Source: Acidobacteriota bacterium
GTDB taxonomy: Bacteria; Acidobacteriota; Blastocatellia; Pyrinomonadales; Pyrinomonadaceae
DNA: 48,462 bases
Assembly (NCBI GenBank): GCA_019239425.1
Contig: JAFAZX010000059.1
Location: forward strand, 1-48,462
Direction: 5' to 3'
The translations under genes and the position numbers were made by a program. Below, piece by piece: positions 24,854 through 33,617 of this stretch (within the stretch, counting starts at the first letter, position 1; each line of letters begins with the position of its first letter). Below the pieces are notes generated by a model that saw only the letters and a program-made list of their open reading frames with translations, had not been told where the DNA came from and did no database searches.

Positions 24854-25765
24854 TCACCCCGGCCAGATGGAGTTGAGCAGCGCCGCCAAACGGTAGCCGC
24901 CCCAGGCGACGCGACGCCGGGCAATCCTGACGCCGTCCTTCTTATAGCCTTCCGTTATCGTGCTTTCGGGGACGAGTTTCCTTCCGGCGTAGGCGTATTT
25001 CTCGGCCAGCCAGCTACTCTCGTCCGCCCAGCCCTGAAAGTTAGTCGGGTTGTCGAGTTGGAGTAGATGGTTTGTGTCCGGGTTCTCTTTGATGATGCTC
25101 GGCACCGCGGCGTCGATGAGTCCCTGCGGGGGTGGCTCGAAGTCGGGAGGCCCGCCGCCCTTCGGGAACGAGTTCAGCCCGCCGTCCCAGAAGCTGTGCA
25201 GCTTGACCCGGCCCGGCGCTAAAACGAGGAAGAGGTTGCCGCCCTGGTCACCCTTCGGGAGAGTCTCGTCGACCCTCGTCGAGCAGTGGAGCGGCTGGTG
25301 GATGTCGCCCACGAAGTGGATGACGAAGCGGAGCGCCTGCGCGCGCTCGTTGTCGTCGGTGCTCGTCTTCAAGACCTCGACGTAGCGCCCGAGCGCGACG
25401 ATGACGTTCTCCGGTTCGGGCAAGTCCGGGAGCGGCGTCGAGTCGACGCTGAAGGGGAAGTCCGCGAAGTGCAGTTTGCCGGAGAACTCGAAGCCGGGGC
25501 GACTCCTCACGTCGTCCGGCCAGACGGAGCCGCGGAAGAACCCGAGGCGTTTGCTCGTCACGTCGGCCGGTTCGATCACAATCGCCATCAGCCTTTCGGC
25601 CTCCGCCTTCGCCTTCGGGTTGAGACGGTCGAAGGCGATCTTGGCGGTCATCATGTGCCCGCCCGCCCCCCAGGCCGAGGCGGCGGGCGCGGTCAGCAGG
25701 ACGAGACACAAAAGGGCGGCGGCAGACACAATGCGGCGGACGGGTGTGGAGTTGAAGTTATGCAT
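24854..25765 (-). CDS. S1/P1-type nuclease, secreted
   Basis: 303 residues from the ATG at 25765, which has GGAGAGGAA upstream. The signal peptide (VSAAALLCLVLLTAPAASA) is cleaved just before a Trp. In this family the N-terminal Trp of the mature protein and a nearby His bind the zinc cluster (WGAGGHMMTAKIAFDRL). Further ligands are in HFADFP, FVIHFVGDIHQPLHC and LHSFWDGGLN. These enzymes cut single-stranded DNA and RNA in the periplasm or outside the cell, probably for phosphate or nucleotide scavenging. A longer open frame upstream is not needed. Confidence 0.92.
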   Translation of the reverse strand: MHNFNSTPVRRIVSAAALLCLVLLTAPAASAWGAGGHMMTAKIAFDRLNPKAKAEAERLMAIVIEPADVTSKRLGFFRGSVWPDDVRSRPGFEFSGKLHFADFPFSVDSTPLPDLPEPENVIVALGRYVEVLKTSTDDNERAQALRFVIHFVGDIHQPLHCSTRVDETLPKGDQGGNLFLVLAPGRVKLHSFWDGGLNSFPKGGGPPDFEPPPQGLIDAAVPSIIKENPDTNHLLQLDNPTNFQGWADESSWLAEKYAYAGRKLVPESTITEGYKKDGVRIARRRVAWGGYRLAALLNSIWPG

Positions 25766-26122
25766 CTGTTCCTCTCCGTGGTTGGGCTCGAAGGAACGAG
25801 TCCAGGCAGCGTCTTGAAGGAAGGCCGGCGCGGCAGGGGCATGCCCGCGCCGACCCGGAACTGTGGTGCGGCGCCCGCTGGTGAAAGTCGCGCGCAACTT
25901 TATTGACGCCCGCCCCCCAAGTCAAGCCTATTTTGAAAGCGCCGTGCGACATTTTTTATTGACATTTCGCAACTGTGGACATACTTTGTCGGCGCTCAAT
26001 GTCGTCACCTCTGACGGCTCCTGTCGCCGCCAGCTTCTCATCCAACACACACGTAGGCGCGGGACTTCAGCCGCAGCCCGCTCTGCCACCTCAACACGAC
26101 GCGCCTTCAAGGAGACCTCAAC
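25766..26122. other. 357-bp divergent intergenic region
   Basis: It separates the nuclease gene (minus) from the membrane-protein gene (plus) and is AT-richer in its middle. It contains a good plus-strand promoter candidate at 25959-25987, a second TTGACG at 25903, and an imperfect GC hairpin near 25822-25850. No small gene or RNA was recognised. Confidence 0.6.
25959..25987 (+). promoter_or_regulatory. Predicted promoter of the orphan membrane-protein gene
   Basis: A perfect TTGACA (25959-25964) with a 17-nt spacer is followed by TACTTT (25982-25987). CATACT at 25980 is an alternative -10 with a 15-nt spacer. The start would be near 25994, giving a leader of about 130 nt before the ATG at 26123. 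Confidence 0.5.
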
Positions 26123-27100
26123 ATGTCCGAGAATATAGCCAGCGCTCCCAACCTAGATGAGGCACGCGTCCAGAAACATCTCGACTTCAAGCTCTATCTG
26201 GACGCGGCGACTCAGGCTGTAACCCGCACTCGTAATTCCCTCTACCTCCTCCTGACGGTGGCCGTCGTGTTTCTAACTGTCTACGTCAACACTACCGTCC
26301 TCGACTGGGCGGGCGCGAGATTTGAAAAGATGCAGGTGGCGTACGACTGCCTCCAAGAGCCGGAGAAGGCCAACACCCGTGAGTGCATAAGCGCGAAGGA
26401 GTACGTCGAGGAACTACATCTACGGGGAGAGACGGATAAGCCATCGACGCAGGAGAAATACAAAGAGCAACTGGGTGCGCTACTCAGACTAAGGGGAGAG
26501 CTGCGCAGGATACAGTTGCCGATCTTCGGGAGCGTGCTCGACGTGAACGACCTCGGCTTGGCGAGCGCCATCCTGTTCTTCATCTTCCTAATCGTTCTCC
26601 GCTCAAACTTCTACCGCGAGCTGGACAGCCTGACCAGTGCCAAGAAGCGGGCCGAGGTTTTTAAGGTTGAAGAGAAGAACCCTCAACTGTACGAAGAGAG
26701 TTATGAGATGCTGAGAAGGATTCCGGTGCTCTCATCGCCTAAAAGAGATAACCGCGGATTCAGGTGGTCGGCGATGGTAATCATCACCCTCGCCGTCATA
26801 GTCCACGCCCTCATCATCTGGAACGATTGGAAAACAAGCAAGATTGCTTTCTTGCTTATCGGAGACACCAAGTCTTACGTCTTTTACGGAATAGAGTGGA
26901 GCGGGTTCGTCTTCCTGTGTCTACTCTGGTACGTCAACATCAAAGTGTGGCTGAAGCTAGCCTACCTCTTTCACGAGAAAACTCCGCCCCGCTGGGCGAA
27001 GTTCTTCATCGGCAAGGGCAGCTACCTCAATCAGCCCGTCGTAGACGAAGAGCCGCGGGGCGAGACACCGCCCGTGCCCTTGAAGGACGACGGTAATTGA
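26123..27100 (+). CDS. Four-helix membrane protein of unknown function
   Basis: 325 residues, preceded by AAGGAG at the right distance. Hydrophobic segments are at about 39-57, 144-161, 214-234 and 256-278. The loop between helices 1 and 2 (about 60-140) is charged and has two cysteines (C76, C88). The part between helices 2 and 3 (about 162-213) is a charged helical stretch (YRELDSLTSAKKRAEVFKVE). The C-terminal tail is Pro/acidic. The sequence suggests two membrane hairpins, but I recognise no family. GC is lower than in the neighbours. It has its own promoter and is convergent with the HD-GYP gene at a 9-base gap. Confidence 0.82.
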   Translation: MSENIASAPNLDEARVQKHLDFKLYLDAATQAVTRTRNSLYLLLTVAVVFLTVYVNTTVLDWAGARFEKMQVAYDCLQEPEKANTRECISAKEYVEELHLRGETDKPSTQEKYKEQLGALLRLRGELRRIQLPIFGSVLDVNDLGLASAILFFIFLIVLRSNFYRELDSLTSAKKRAEVFKVEEKNPQLYEESYEMLRRIPVLSSPKRDNRGFRWSAMVIITLAVIVHALIIWNDWKTSKIAFLLIGDTKSYVFYGIEWSGFVFLCLLWYVNIKVWLKLAYLFHEKTPPRWAKFFIGKGSYLNQPVVDEEPRGETPPVPLKDDGN

Positions 27101-27109
27101 TACAGCCCG

Positions 27110-28333
27110 TCAGACGGTCGCGGCGCTGCCGGATTCGAGGTCGGCGATGAGCTGGACGAGGGCGGGGAGGGTCTGCTCTTCGACGTAGTCTTTGCCGAGC
27201 ATGCGGATCATGTGGCGGGGCCTGGTCTCGCCGCGGGCCTCTTTCAGGAGCGCGCGGCAGAGGGCGAGGACGACGTTCGTCGAGAACTGGCGGCCGGCGT
27301 TGCGGCGGAAGTCGGCGACCACCTCTTCGAAGGTGCGGCGGCGGCGGTAAGGGCGGTCGGTCGTCATCGCGTCGAACGAGTCCGCGAGCGAGACGATCCT
27401 AGCGCCGGGCGGAATCTGCTCCTCGGTGAGTCCCTCGGGGTAGCCGCGGCCGTCGGGCCGCTCGTGGTGGTAGCGCGCCATGAGCGGGATGTCCGCGAAA
27501 GGGTGCGTGATGGGCCGCAGAATCTCGTAGCCCGCGGCCGGGTGCCGGTTCAGCTCCGACGACTGCTTGGCGTCGATGCGGTAGGGCGCGTTGATGATGT
27601 CGCGGTCGACGACGAGCTTGCCCACGTCGTGCAGGTAGCCGCCGATGGCGATGGCCTCGACCTCGTCGTCCTTCCAGCCCATCTCGCGCGCGATGATCTC
27701 GCTGTACTTACCCACGCGCTCCGAGTGCCCCTGCGTGTACTTGTCCTTGCAGTCGATGGCCGCGGCGAAGGCGCGCACGGTGTCCTTGTAGCTGCCCTTC
27801 AGGCTCTCGTAGAGGTTGCGGTTCTCCTCGGCCCTCCGCTCGACCTCGCGCAGCAGGCGGTGGTTGTGCATCCCGACGGCGACGTGGCGCCCGAGCGCGC
27901 GCGCCAGCTCCTTCTCCTCCTGCGTGAACTGCTCGCCGCTCGCCTTGCCCCCCAGCAGAATCACGCCGACCAGCTCGCCGCGCACGACGAGCGGCGTGAC
28001 GACCTCGACGCCCGAGAGCTTCTCGCGCAGCTCGCGCTCGACGCGCGCGAAGTCCTGCGCGGCGTGGCCGCCGTTGCCGTTCGCCGTCGGCTGCGACTTG
28101 GGCGAGAGGTCGAGCGCGCGCGCGTCGTCGTAGCCGCGCGCGGCGACGAAGTGGAGCGCGCCGCGCTCGCGGTCGAACTCGGCCACCGCGCCGCGGCGGA
28201 TGCCCATCGCCCCGAGGACGACGTGGAGCGCCGAGCGCACCATCTCCTCGAAGTCGCTCGTCTCCGCGATCTCCTCGCCCAGGTCGGCGAGCGCCGCGAA
28301 GGCGTGCAGAACCATCCGCGTGCTGTCAGACAT
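27110..28333 (-). CDS. GAF-HD-GYP protein, probable c-di-GMP phosphodiesterase
   Basis: 407 residues. A GAF sensor domain (about 10-160) is joined by a helical linker (160-185) to an HD-GYP domain (about 185-385). That domain keeps its metal and substrate residues: GHSERVGKYS, YLHDVGKL (HD at 235-236), NRHPAAGYEIL, ARYHHERPDGRGYPEGL (GYP at 297-299) and DSFDAMTTDRPYR. It should hydrolyse c-di-GMP. It is the last gene of a four-gene minus-strand set whose first gene encodes a GGDEF cyclase. A family B repeat separates it from the STAS gene and may tune its share of transcript. Confidence 0.94.
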   Translation of the reverse strand: MSDSTRMVLHAFAALADLGEEIAETSDFEEMVRSALHVVLGAMGIRRGAVAEFDRERGALHFVAARGYDDARALDLSPKSQPTANGNGGHAAQDFARVERELREKLSGVEVVTPLVVRGELVGVILLGGKASGEQFTQEEKELARALGRHVAVGMHNHRLLREVERRAEENRNLYESLKGSYKDTVRAFAAAIDCKDKYTQGHSERVGKYSEIIAREMGWKDDEVEAIAIGGYLHDVGKLVVDRDIINAPYRIDAKQSSELNRHPAAGYEILRPITHPFADIPLMARYHHERPDGRGYPEGLTEEQIPPGARIVSLADSFDAMTTDRPYRRRRTFEEVVADFRRNAGRQFSTNVVLALCRALLKEARGETRPRHMIRMLGKDYVEEQTLPALVQLIADLESGSAATV

Positions 28334-28337
28334 AGCT

Positions 28338-28452
28338 GGTGAATGGTGAATAGTAAATGGTAAATGGCGACCGGGTGTTTCCGCGCGGCGCAGGTATCCC
28401 GCTCCGCTGCCGCACTCAACGACTATTCACCATTTACCATTCACTATTTACT
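28338..28452. repeat. Family B heptamer inverted repeat, copy 2
   Basis: The left arm (28338-28367) reads GTGAATG, GTGAATA, GTAAATG, GTAAATG. The right arm (28421-28452) is its inverse. The middle of about 53 bases is unrelated to that of copy 1. It fills the gap between the STAS stop (28458) and the HD-GYP start (28333). Confidence 0.88.
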
Positions 28453-28457
28453 AACTG

Positions 28458-28838
28458 TCAGTGTCCGTTGGGCTGCGCCGAGAACTCTTCCAGGGTCGCC
28501 AGCGCCGACTCGTCGCTGTCGGCCAGGAGGACGAGGCGCGTCAGGCCGAGCAGCTCGAAGAGCTTGAGCGTGTGCAACGAGACGTTCGTGAAGGCCACGC
28601 GCGCCCCGCGCCGCTCGGCCTCGTCGATGACGCCGAGCAGGATCGAGACGCCGATGCTGTTGACCAGCTCCGTGTCGCGGAAGTTGATGACGAGCGCGCG
28701 GCAGCCCCGCTCCATCCTCGTCAGGCACTCCCGCTCGATGCGCTGGCCGCTCAGCTTGTTGACGTAGTCGCCCGCGTAGACGACCGCCACTAACTCACAC
28801 AACTCCGCCTTCGGGGCGGCGGCGAGAGGCTCTGACAT
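28458..28838 (-). CDS. STAS-domain protein (anti-sigma factor antagonist-like)
   Basis: 126 residues, a single STAS domain as in SpoIIAA/RsbV. Strand-helix features include VAVVYAGDYVNKLSGQRIER, ALVINFRDTELVNSIGVSIL and RVAFTNVSLHTLKLFELLGL. The Ser in NSIGVS occupies the site phosphorylated in this family. The natural partner is the HATPase-domain protein encoded 27 bases upstream. Together they look like a partner-switching pair, with unphosphorylated STAS sequestering the HATPase protein. No sigma factor gene is adjacent. Confidence 0.92.
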   Translation of the reverse strand: MSEPLAAAPKAELCELVAVVYAGDYVNKLSGQRIERECLTRMERGCRALVINFRDTELVNSIGVSILLGVIDEAERRGARVAFTNVSLHTLKLFELLGLTRLVLLADSDESALATLEEFSAQPNGH

Positions 28839-28865
28839 CTCGGCAGGTCTTCCCTTCTCTCTTGG

Positions 28866-31115
28866 CTATTTGCGCAGGTACTTCGTCATCCGCAGTCGGG
28901 TGCCGTCGTCGACGCGCTCGAACTCCACGTCGTCCATCAGCGTGCGGATGAGTTTGAGCCCCCAGCCTCGGCGCCCCTTCGCGCCCTCGCCGCCGTTCTT
29001 GTCGGCGACGCCGTTCTCGGGGAGAGTAACGGGGACGGCCAGCCCTCGGCTCGATACAGTGATGACTAATTTATCATCTTCCACCCGAAACCGGTTATAG
29101 ATTTTTCGCTCGGTGCTCAGGGAGTGCTCGGCGGCGTTGATGCACGCCTCGACGAGCGCCGTCTTGATCTGGTTGATGGCCTCGGGCTGGAACTCCATCC
29201 GGCGCGCGATCTGCTCGACCGTGTGCGCCGCGATCAGCTCCGTGTCCTCCAGCATCGGCAGCTCTATCGCGAACTCGTCGGCCCCGCCTTCGCCGGCCCC
29301 CTCGCCCTCGCTAGAGAGCAGCGCCGCCAGGTGTTCCAACTGCTCGCGGCACGAGCCGTAGGCGTCGCGCTCGCTCAGGAGTTCAGCCGCGTCGGCCGAG
29401 AAGCCCTCGCGCGAGACGAGCCAGAAGCGCGCCCGCTCGAAGCCGCACGCCTGCGACACCTGTTCGAGCCGGTCGAGCCAAAGCTCCGCGAGCGCGCGAC
29501 CCGCTTCCAACTTGGATTCGACCTCGGCGGCGATCCAGACCACCTCGCCCCCCGCGTTGTAGCCGCCGGTCTCGAAGCCGTGCGCGACCGTGCAACGCTC
29601 CTCGTCGCAGAGCTGTCGCATCGGCGGGTGGAAGGAGGCGCAGCTCGCCGCGTGGACGACCTGCGGCAGGGGCAGCGTGTCGGTCTCGGTCGCGAGTCCG
29701 GCCCGCGCCTCCTCCCGCGCAAGCCCTCGGTAGGTGCGCGCCCAGCGGTCGTAGCGCAACAGGGAGACGGGCACGCTCTGGAAGTTGAAGGCGCGCATCA
29801 CGCGGCCCAGCCCGAGCGCCGACTCGCGCCGGTAGTGGCGCGCCATCGTCTGCGGCGCGCGCTTGAGGGTCTCGACCAGGGTGTCCGCGACGACGAGGGC
29901 GCGCGGCTCCGCGGCGACCTGCAGGCGGTAGCTCGCGCGGAGGAAGTCGCGCCACGGCGCGGACGGCGTCGTCTCGACGTAGGTGGCGTGGAAGTTCGCC
30001 AGCTCGTGCATGTGGAGCAGGCGCACCACGCGGTCGAACTCGTGAACGTCCGCCCCGAGCCGCTTCATCCAGACCTCGGCCGGCGACTTGCTCGAAGGAT
30101 TCGTCGCCGCCTCGTAGAGCACGCGCAGCAGGGCGCGGCGCAGCGCGGGCGCCGCCGCCACCTCTTCGAGCACCGCGGCGTAGCGCCGCCCGACGCGGCC
30201 GCCCAGCAGTTCGTCCACGTAGAGACTCAGGAACTCCCGGAAGCCGGTCAGGCCCTTGCCCTTCGTGTGCGCGGCGTCGAGCAGCGCGGCGATGAGGTAC
30301 GGGCTCGCTTCGAGCTGCTGCACGACGAGGTCGCGCGTCTCGTCGTTCAGAGTAACGCCGAGTCTCTGGGCCAGACCTTCGACGAGCGCGCTCGCGTCCG
30401 CCTCCTTCAGGCGGTCGAGGTGAATCTTCCGCAGGCCCTCGAGCGCGGCCAGCGGGAGCGAGCCGTTCAGTAAATCGAGCAGTCGGCGGCGCGGCCCCGC
30501 GACGACGAAGGGCACGCCCCACTGCGCGGCGGACTGCGCGACCGCCGGCCCGAGCGAGACCTCGCCGCGCAAGCCTTCGGCCGCCTGCAGGTCGTCGAAC
30601 ATGACGACCGCGCGCGCGCCGTGCGCGGCGGCCTGCTGCGGCGCGCCGAGGCAGAGCCTGATCAGGGCGCGCTCGTCCCCCTCGCCCTGCGCGCGCTCGA
30701 AGTCCTGTATCAGGCGCTCGACCCACTCGTAGTCCTGCGGCGCGGCGAGGTCGAGCAGCGTCCGCAGGGTCGGCGTCGCGGAGACGAGCGCGGGGTCGTC
30801 GCGGCGGTGGGCCACGACTTGGGTCAGGAACGTCTGGAGGAAGCGGCGCGCGGCGGCGGTCGTCGCGGCGTCCGCGCGCGTGAAGGCGAAGTAGACGGGG
30901 GCCGGGCCGCCGCGCTGCCGGAACAGCTCGTCGAAGGTCTGTCTTAAAAGCTCCGAGACGCCCGACTGCGGCGAGGCGAAGAGGAGCACGCCCCTCTGCT
31001 CGGCCCGCGGCGAGCCGAGCGCGGTCAGCTCGCGCAGTTGTTCGCCGCGCCCGACGAACTGCTCGGGGGCGACGCGCGCGAGTATGCGCCTCTGCCTGGG
31101 AGTCCTGACCGGCAT
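28866..31115 (-). CDS. AAA (ORC1/Cdc6-like) - HATPase fusion, degenerate; anti-sigma/partner-switch protein
   Basis: 749 residues. The N-terminal AAA_16-type part starts RILARVAPEQFVGRGEQLRE. Its Walker A position reads FASPQSGVSELL (46-57), with Val for the essential Lys, while Walker B is kept (VVMFDD, 170-175). A long helical middle (240-480) is followed by a Cys/His cluster (C492, H496, C503, C508). A C-terminal RsbW-like HATPase (about 625-749) has an N-box EACINAAEHS and glycine-rich GAKGRRGWGLKLI. The G1 box Asp is missing (VSSRGLAVP). GAGAGGGG before the ATG overlaps the stop of the GGDEF gene, so the two are coupled. It is likely a scaffold or binding switch rather than a normal ATPase. 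Confidence 0.85.
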   Translation of the reverse strand: MPVRTPRQRRILARVAPEQFVGRGEQLRELTALGSPRAEQRGVLLFASPQSGVSELLRQTFDELFRQRGGPAPVYFAFTRADAATTAAARRFLQTFLTQVVAHRRDDPALVSATPTLRTLLDLAAPQDYEWVERLIQDFERAQGEGDERALIRLCLGAPQQAAAHGARAVVMFDDLQAAEGLRGEVSLGPAVAQSAAQWGVPFVVAGPRRRLLDLLNGSLPLAALEGLRKIHLDRLKEADASALVEGLAQRLGVTLNDETRDLVVQQLEASPYLIAALLDAAHTKGKGLTGFREFLSLYVDELLGGRVGRRYAAVLEEVAAAPALRRALLRVLYEAATNPSSKSPAEVWMKRLGADVHEFDRVVRLLHMHELANFHATYVETTPSAPWRDFLRASYRLQVAAEPRALVVADTLVETLKRAPQTMARHYRRESALGLGRVMRAFNFQSVPVSLLRYDRWARTYRGLAREEARAGLATETDTLPLPQVVHAASCASFHPPMRQLCDEERCTVAHGFETGGYNAGGEVVWIAAEVESKLEAGRALAELWLDRLEQVSQACGFERARFWLVSREGFSADAAELLSERDAYGSCREQLEHLAALLSSEGEGAGEGGADEFAIELPMLEDTELIAAHTVEQIARRMEFQPEAINQIKTALVEACINAAEHSLSTERKIYNRFRVEDDKLVITVSSRGLAVPVTLPENGVADKNGGEGAKGRRGWGLKLIRTLMDDVEFERVDDGTRLRMTKYLRK

Positions 31116-31123
31116 CCCCTCTC

Positions 31124-33367
31124 TCAGCCCTCTTCGGCGCCCTCCTCGCGCCGCAGCTCCTTCCCCTGTGCGCCCGCGGCCTTGCGCCGCTTCGCCGGCT
31201 CGAAGGTCTCGATGCAGTTCTTACCCTTCGCCTTCGCGGCGTAGAGGGCGCGGTCGGCGGCGCGGATGACCTCGGCCGGCGTGTCGAGTTCCGCGCCGAA
31301 GGAGGAGACGCCGATGGAGACGGTGACGGCGCCGAGCGGCTGCGACTGGCCGTGCGGGAACTGCGTGCGCTCGATGCGGCGGCGGATGCGTTCGCCGATG
31401 GCGCGCGCCTCGGCGAGTCCCGTCTGCGGGAGCAGGATGCTGAACTCCTCGCCGCCGTAGCGCGCCGCCACGTCGGCCGAGCGCAGCGCCGTCTTCAGGC
31501 ACTGCGCCGTCATCTCCAGCGCGAGGTCGCCGGCCTGGTGGCCGTGCGCGTCGTTGTACGCCTTGAAGTCGTCGATGTCCACCATCATGAAGCTCATCGC
31601 GAAGCGGTGGCGCTTCGAGCGCTCCAGCTCCTCCTGCAAACGCTCTTCGAGGTAGCGGCGGTTGACGAGCCCCGTCAAAGGGTCTGTGATCGAGAGCAGT
31701 TGGAACTGCGTCGCCTTGCTGTGCCACTCGACGCGGTCGAGCGCGAGCGCCATCTGCGGCGCGATCATGTCGAGCAGGCCGAGGTCGAACTCGTCGTACG
31801 CGCCCCCGCCGGCCTTGTCCGTCACGTTCAGGACACCGACCTTGCGCACGCCGACGGTGATGGGATAGCTGATGAAAGACTTCGTCTTATAACTCCGCTC
31901 CGAAGTCGAGTCGGCGTCCCAGCCCGAGACCTTCGACACGTCGCGCACGACCGCGGGCCTGCCCTCCCGCAGCACCGCGCCGGCGACGCCCTCGCCGAGG
32001 CGCACGCCCTCGCCGAGGGTCACGTCGGCGCGCGGGCCGACCGCGGCCTTGACCGAGAGCTGGCCGGCGCTCTCGTCGAAGAGGAGGAGCGAGCCGCGCT
32101 CCGCGCGCAGCAGCTCGGCCGAGTGGCGGAGGATGGTCGTGTACGCGTCCTCGGGCCGGGTCGAGTTGACGACCTCGGTGAAGGCGCGCAGGTGCGTGGC
32201 GGCGCGCGTGCGGCGTTCGAGTTCTTCGCGCAGGCGGCTCAGCTCAAGCGGCATCGAGATGTCGCGGCAGAAGGTGGCGAGCGCGCGGCGCTGCTCTTCC
32301 CTCAGGTCTTCGTCGCCGACGAGCAGCGCGCCCTTGATCTCGTCGCCGACGACGAGCGGGAAGAGCTCGACGGCCTCCTCGTGCTTCGGGCCGGTACGCC
32401 CGCCCGCGGGGACGGCGATGGAGTCGCCCTTCGTCGCGGCGAGCAGGAGTTTAATCTCCTTCGGCTTGAGGGCGACGCGCGGCGGCTTCTTCTCGAAGAG
32501 GCCGGTGACGCAGGTCGCGTAGAAGCTGTCGTCCGTGCGCAGCAGCAGCGCGAGCGAGCGGACGCCGTAGTCCTCCGAAAGTGTCTTGACGGCCCTGCGG
32601 CAGGCCTCCTCGAGCGAACCGCCCGACAGCGAAGGGCGCGCGGTGTAGGCTTCGGCCACAGCGTTCGGCGCGGCCGCCGCCTCACCCGCCTGCCCGGCCC
32701 CCTCATCCGCCTTCGGCACGGGCGGGTGGTGCCCGTTCGTCACGTGCCCCGCCTCCGCTTCAATATCATTGACGAGGTCGGCCGGGATGCCGTCGGCGCC
32801 CGCCGTCGGCGAGGGCTCGGCCGCCGGCCGCCCCGCGGCGTCGGACGCGAACGACTCGGCCGCGTGCGCGACGCGCGCGGAGAGCACCTCGAGGTCCTGG
32901 CGCGAGGCGAAGATGACGTTGGCGAAGAGGTCTGCCGCGAGCAAGTCCGAGAGGTCGCCGGCGCGGATGCGCTCGGCCAGCGCGCGGTAGTCGGCCACGC
33001 GCAGGAAGGAGCGGCCGCCGATGACGGCCAGGGGCGCGCCCGCGCCCAGGTGAACGGGCGCGGCGAAGCAGTGGAGCCCCGCGTGGCAGCGGTATTGTAC
33101 GGTGCCGCCCTCACTCAGGGCGCGCCCGTAAGCCGCCCCGCAGTCGGGCTGGCAGAGGTGCGCGTGCGCGGGCGAAGACTGGAACGCGTGGCAGATGGAG
33201 TTGTTATTCGAGACGGCGAGCGCGGGCGGCTGGCGGCCGTCGACCAGCAGGAGCGCGAGCCCCGAAGCCGAGGCGAGCCCCTCCTGTACCTCCGCCCAGC
33301 CGCGTGGCAGCACGGCGGAAGTCTTGCTCTGGGCAGCACCCACTTGGGGCGGGGTGGTGTTGTCCAT
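31124..33367 (-). CDS. PocR-GAF-GAF-GGDEF diguanylate cyclase
   Basis: 747 residues from the ATG at 33367. The PocR ligand-binding domain (about 20-170) has conserved cysteines C59, C72, C76, C94 and C100. After a variable linker (175-245) come a GAF-like domain (250-380), a second GAF domain (395-545) and a GGDEF domain (555-715). The active-site motif is GGEEF (638-642), with the inhibitory I-site RSAD (629-632) five residues before it. It should make c-di-GMP with product inhibition. The frame stays open 136 codons upstream, but that part has no domain and crosses a good promoter. It is the first gene of the operon. Confidence 0.93.
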   Translation of the reverse strand: MDNTTPPQVGAAQSKTSAVLPRGWAEVQEGLASASGLALLLVDGRQPPALAVSNNNSICHAFQSSPAHAHLCQPDCGAAYGRALSEGGTVQYRCHAGLHCFAAPVHLGAGAPLAVIGGRSFLRVADYRALAERIRAGDLSDLLAADLFANVIFASRQDLEVLSARVAHAAESFASDAAGRPAAEPSPTAGADGIPADLVNDIEAEAGHVTNGHHPPVPKADEGAGQAGEAAAAPNAVAEAYTARPSLSGGSLEEACRRAVKTLSEDYGVRSLALLLRTDDSFYATCVTGLFEKKPPRVALKPKEIKLLLAATKGDSIAVPAGGRTGPKHEEAVELFPLVVGDEIKGALLVGDEDLREEQRRALATFCRDISMPLELSRLREELERRTRAATHLRAFTEVVNSTRPEDAYTTILRHSAELLRAERGSLLLFDESAGQLSVKAAVGPRADVTLGEGVRLGEGVAGAVLREGRPAVVRDVSKVSGWDADSTSERSYKTKSFISYPITVGVRKVGVLNVTDKAGGGAYDEFDLGLLDMIAPQMALALDRVEWHSKATQFQLLSITDPLTGLVNRRYLEERLQEELERSKRHRFAMSFMMVDIDDFKAYNDAHGHQAGDLALEMTAQCLKTALRSADVAARYGGEEFSILLPQTGLAEARAIGERIRRRIERTQFPHGQSQPLGAVTVSIGVSSFGAELDTPAEVIRAADRALYAAKAKGKNCIETFEPAKRRKAAGAQGKELRREEGAEEG

Positions 33368-33500
33368 TAGCTGTCGCGACACGATCTCGGACTCGAATTG
33401 CGGACGGAGGGAGGTTCGACTGCGCTGGCGGAGTGGCCCGTTCGTGAAGCAATCCCAGAGAGAGCGGCCGCGCCAAACGGCGCCACCATCCTCCGAACGC

Positions 33501-33529
33501 AGTATATTTGCCCGCACGGCAATAAACAA
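33501..33529 (-). promoter_or_regulatory. Predicted promoter of the GGDEF/AAA-HATPase/STAS/HD-GYP operon
   Basis: On the minus strand TTGTTT (33529-33524), a 17-nt spacer and TATACT (33506-33501, five of six consensus bases) precede the GGDEF gene. The leader would be about 125 nt. The 250-bp gap 33368-33617 to the upstream oppF stop has no other feature. Confidence 0.5.
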
Positions 33530-33617
33530 GGCCGAACCCAGACCCGGCGCGGCACGCGCACAAAAAGAGGTCTGCGGCCCTGTCACCGTTGTTAAAACTG
33601 CTAATGGCGGGGGAATT

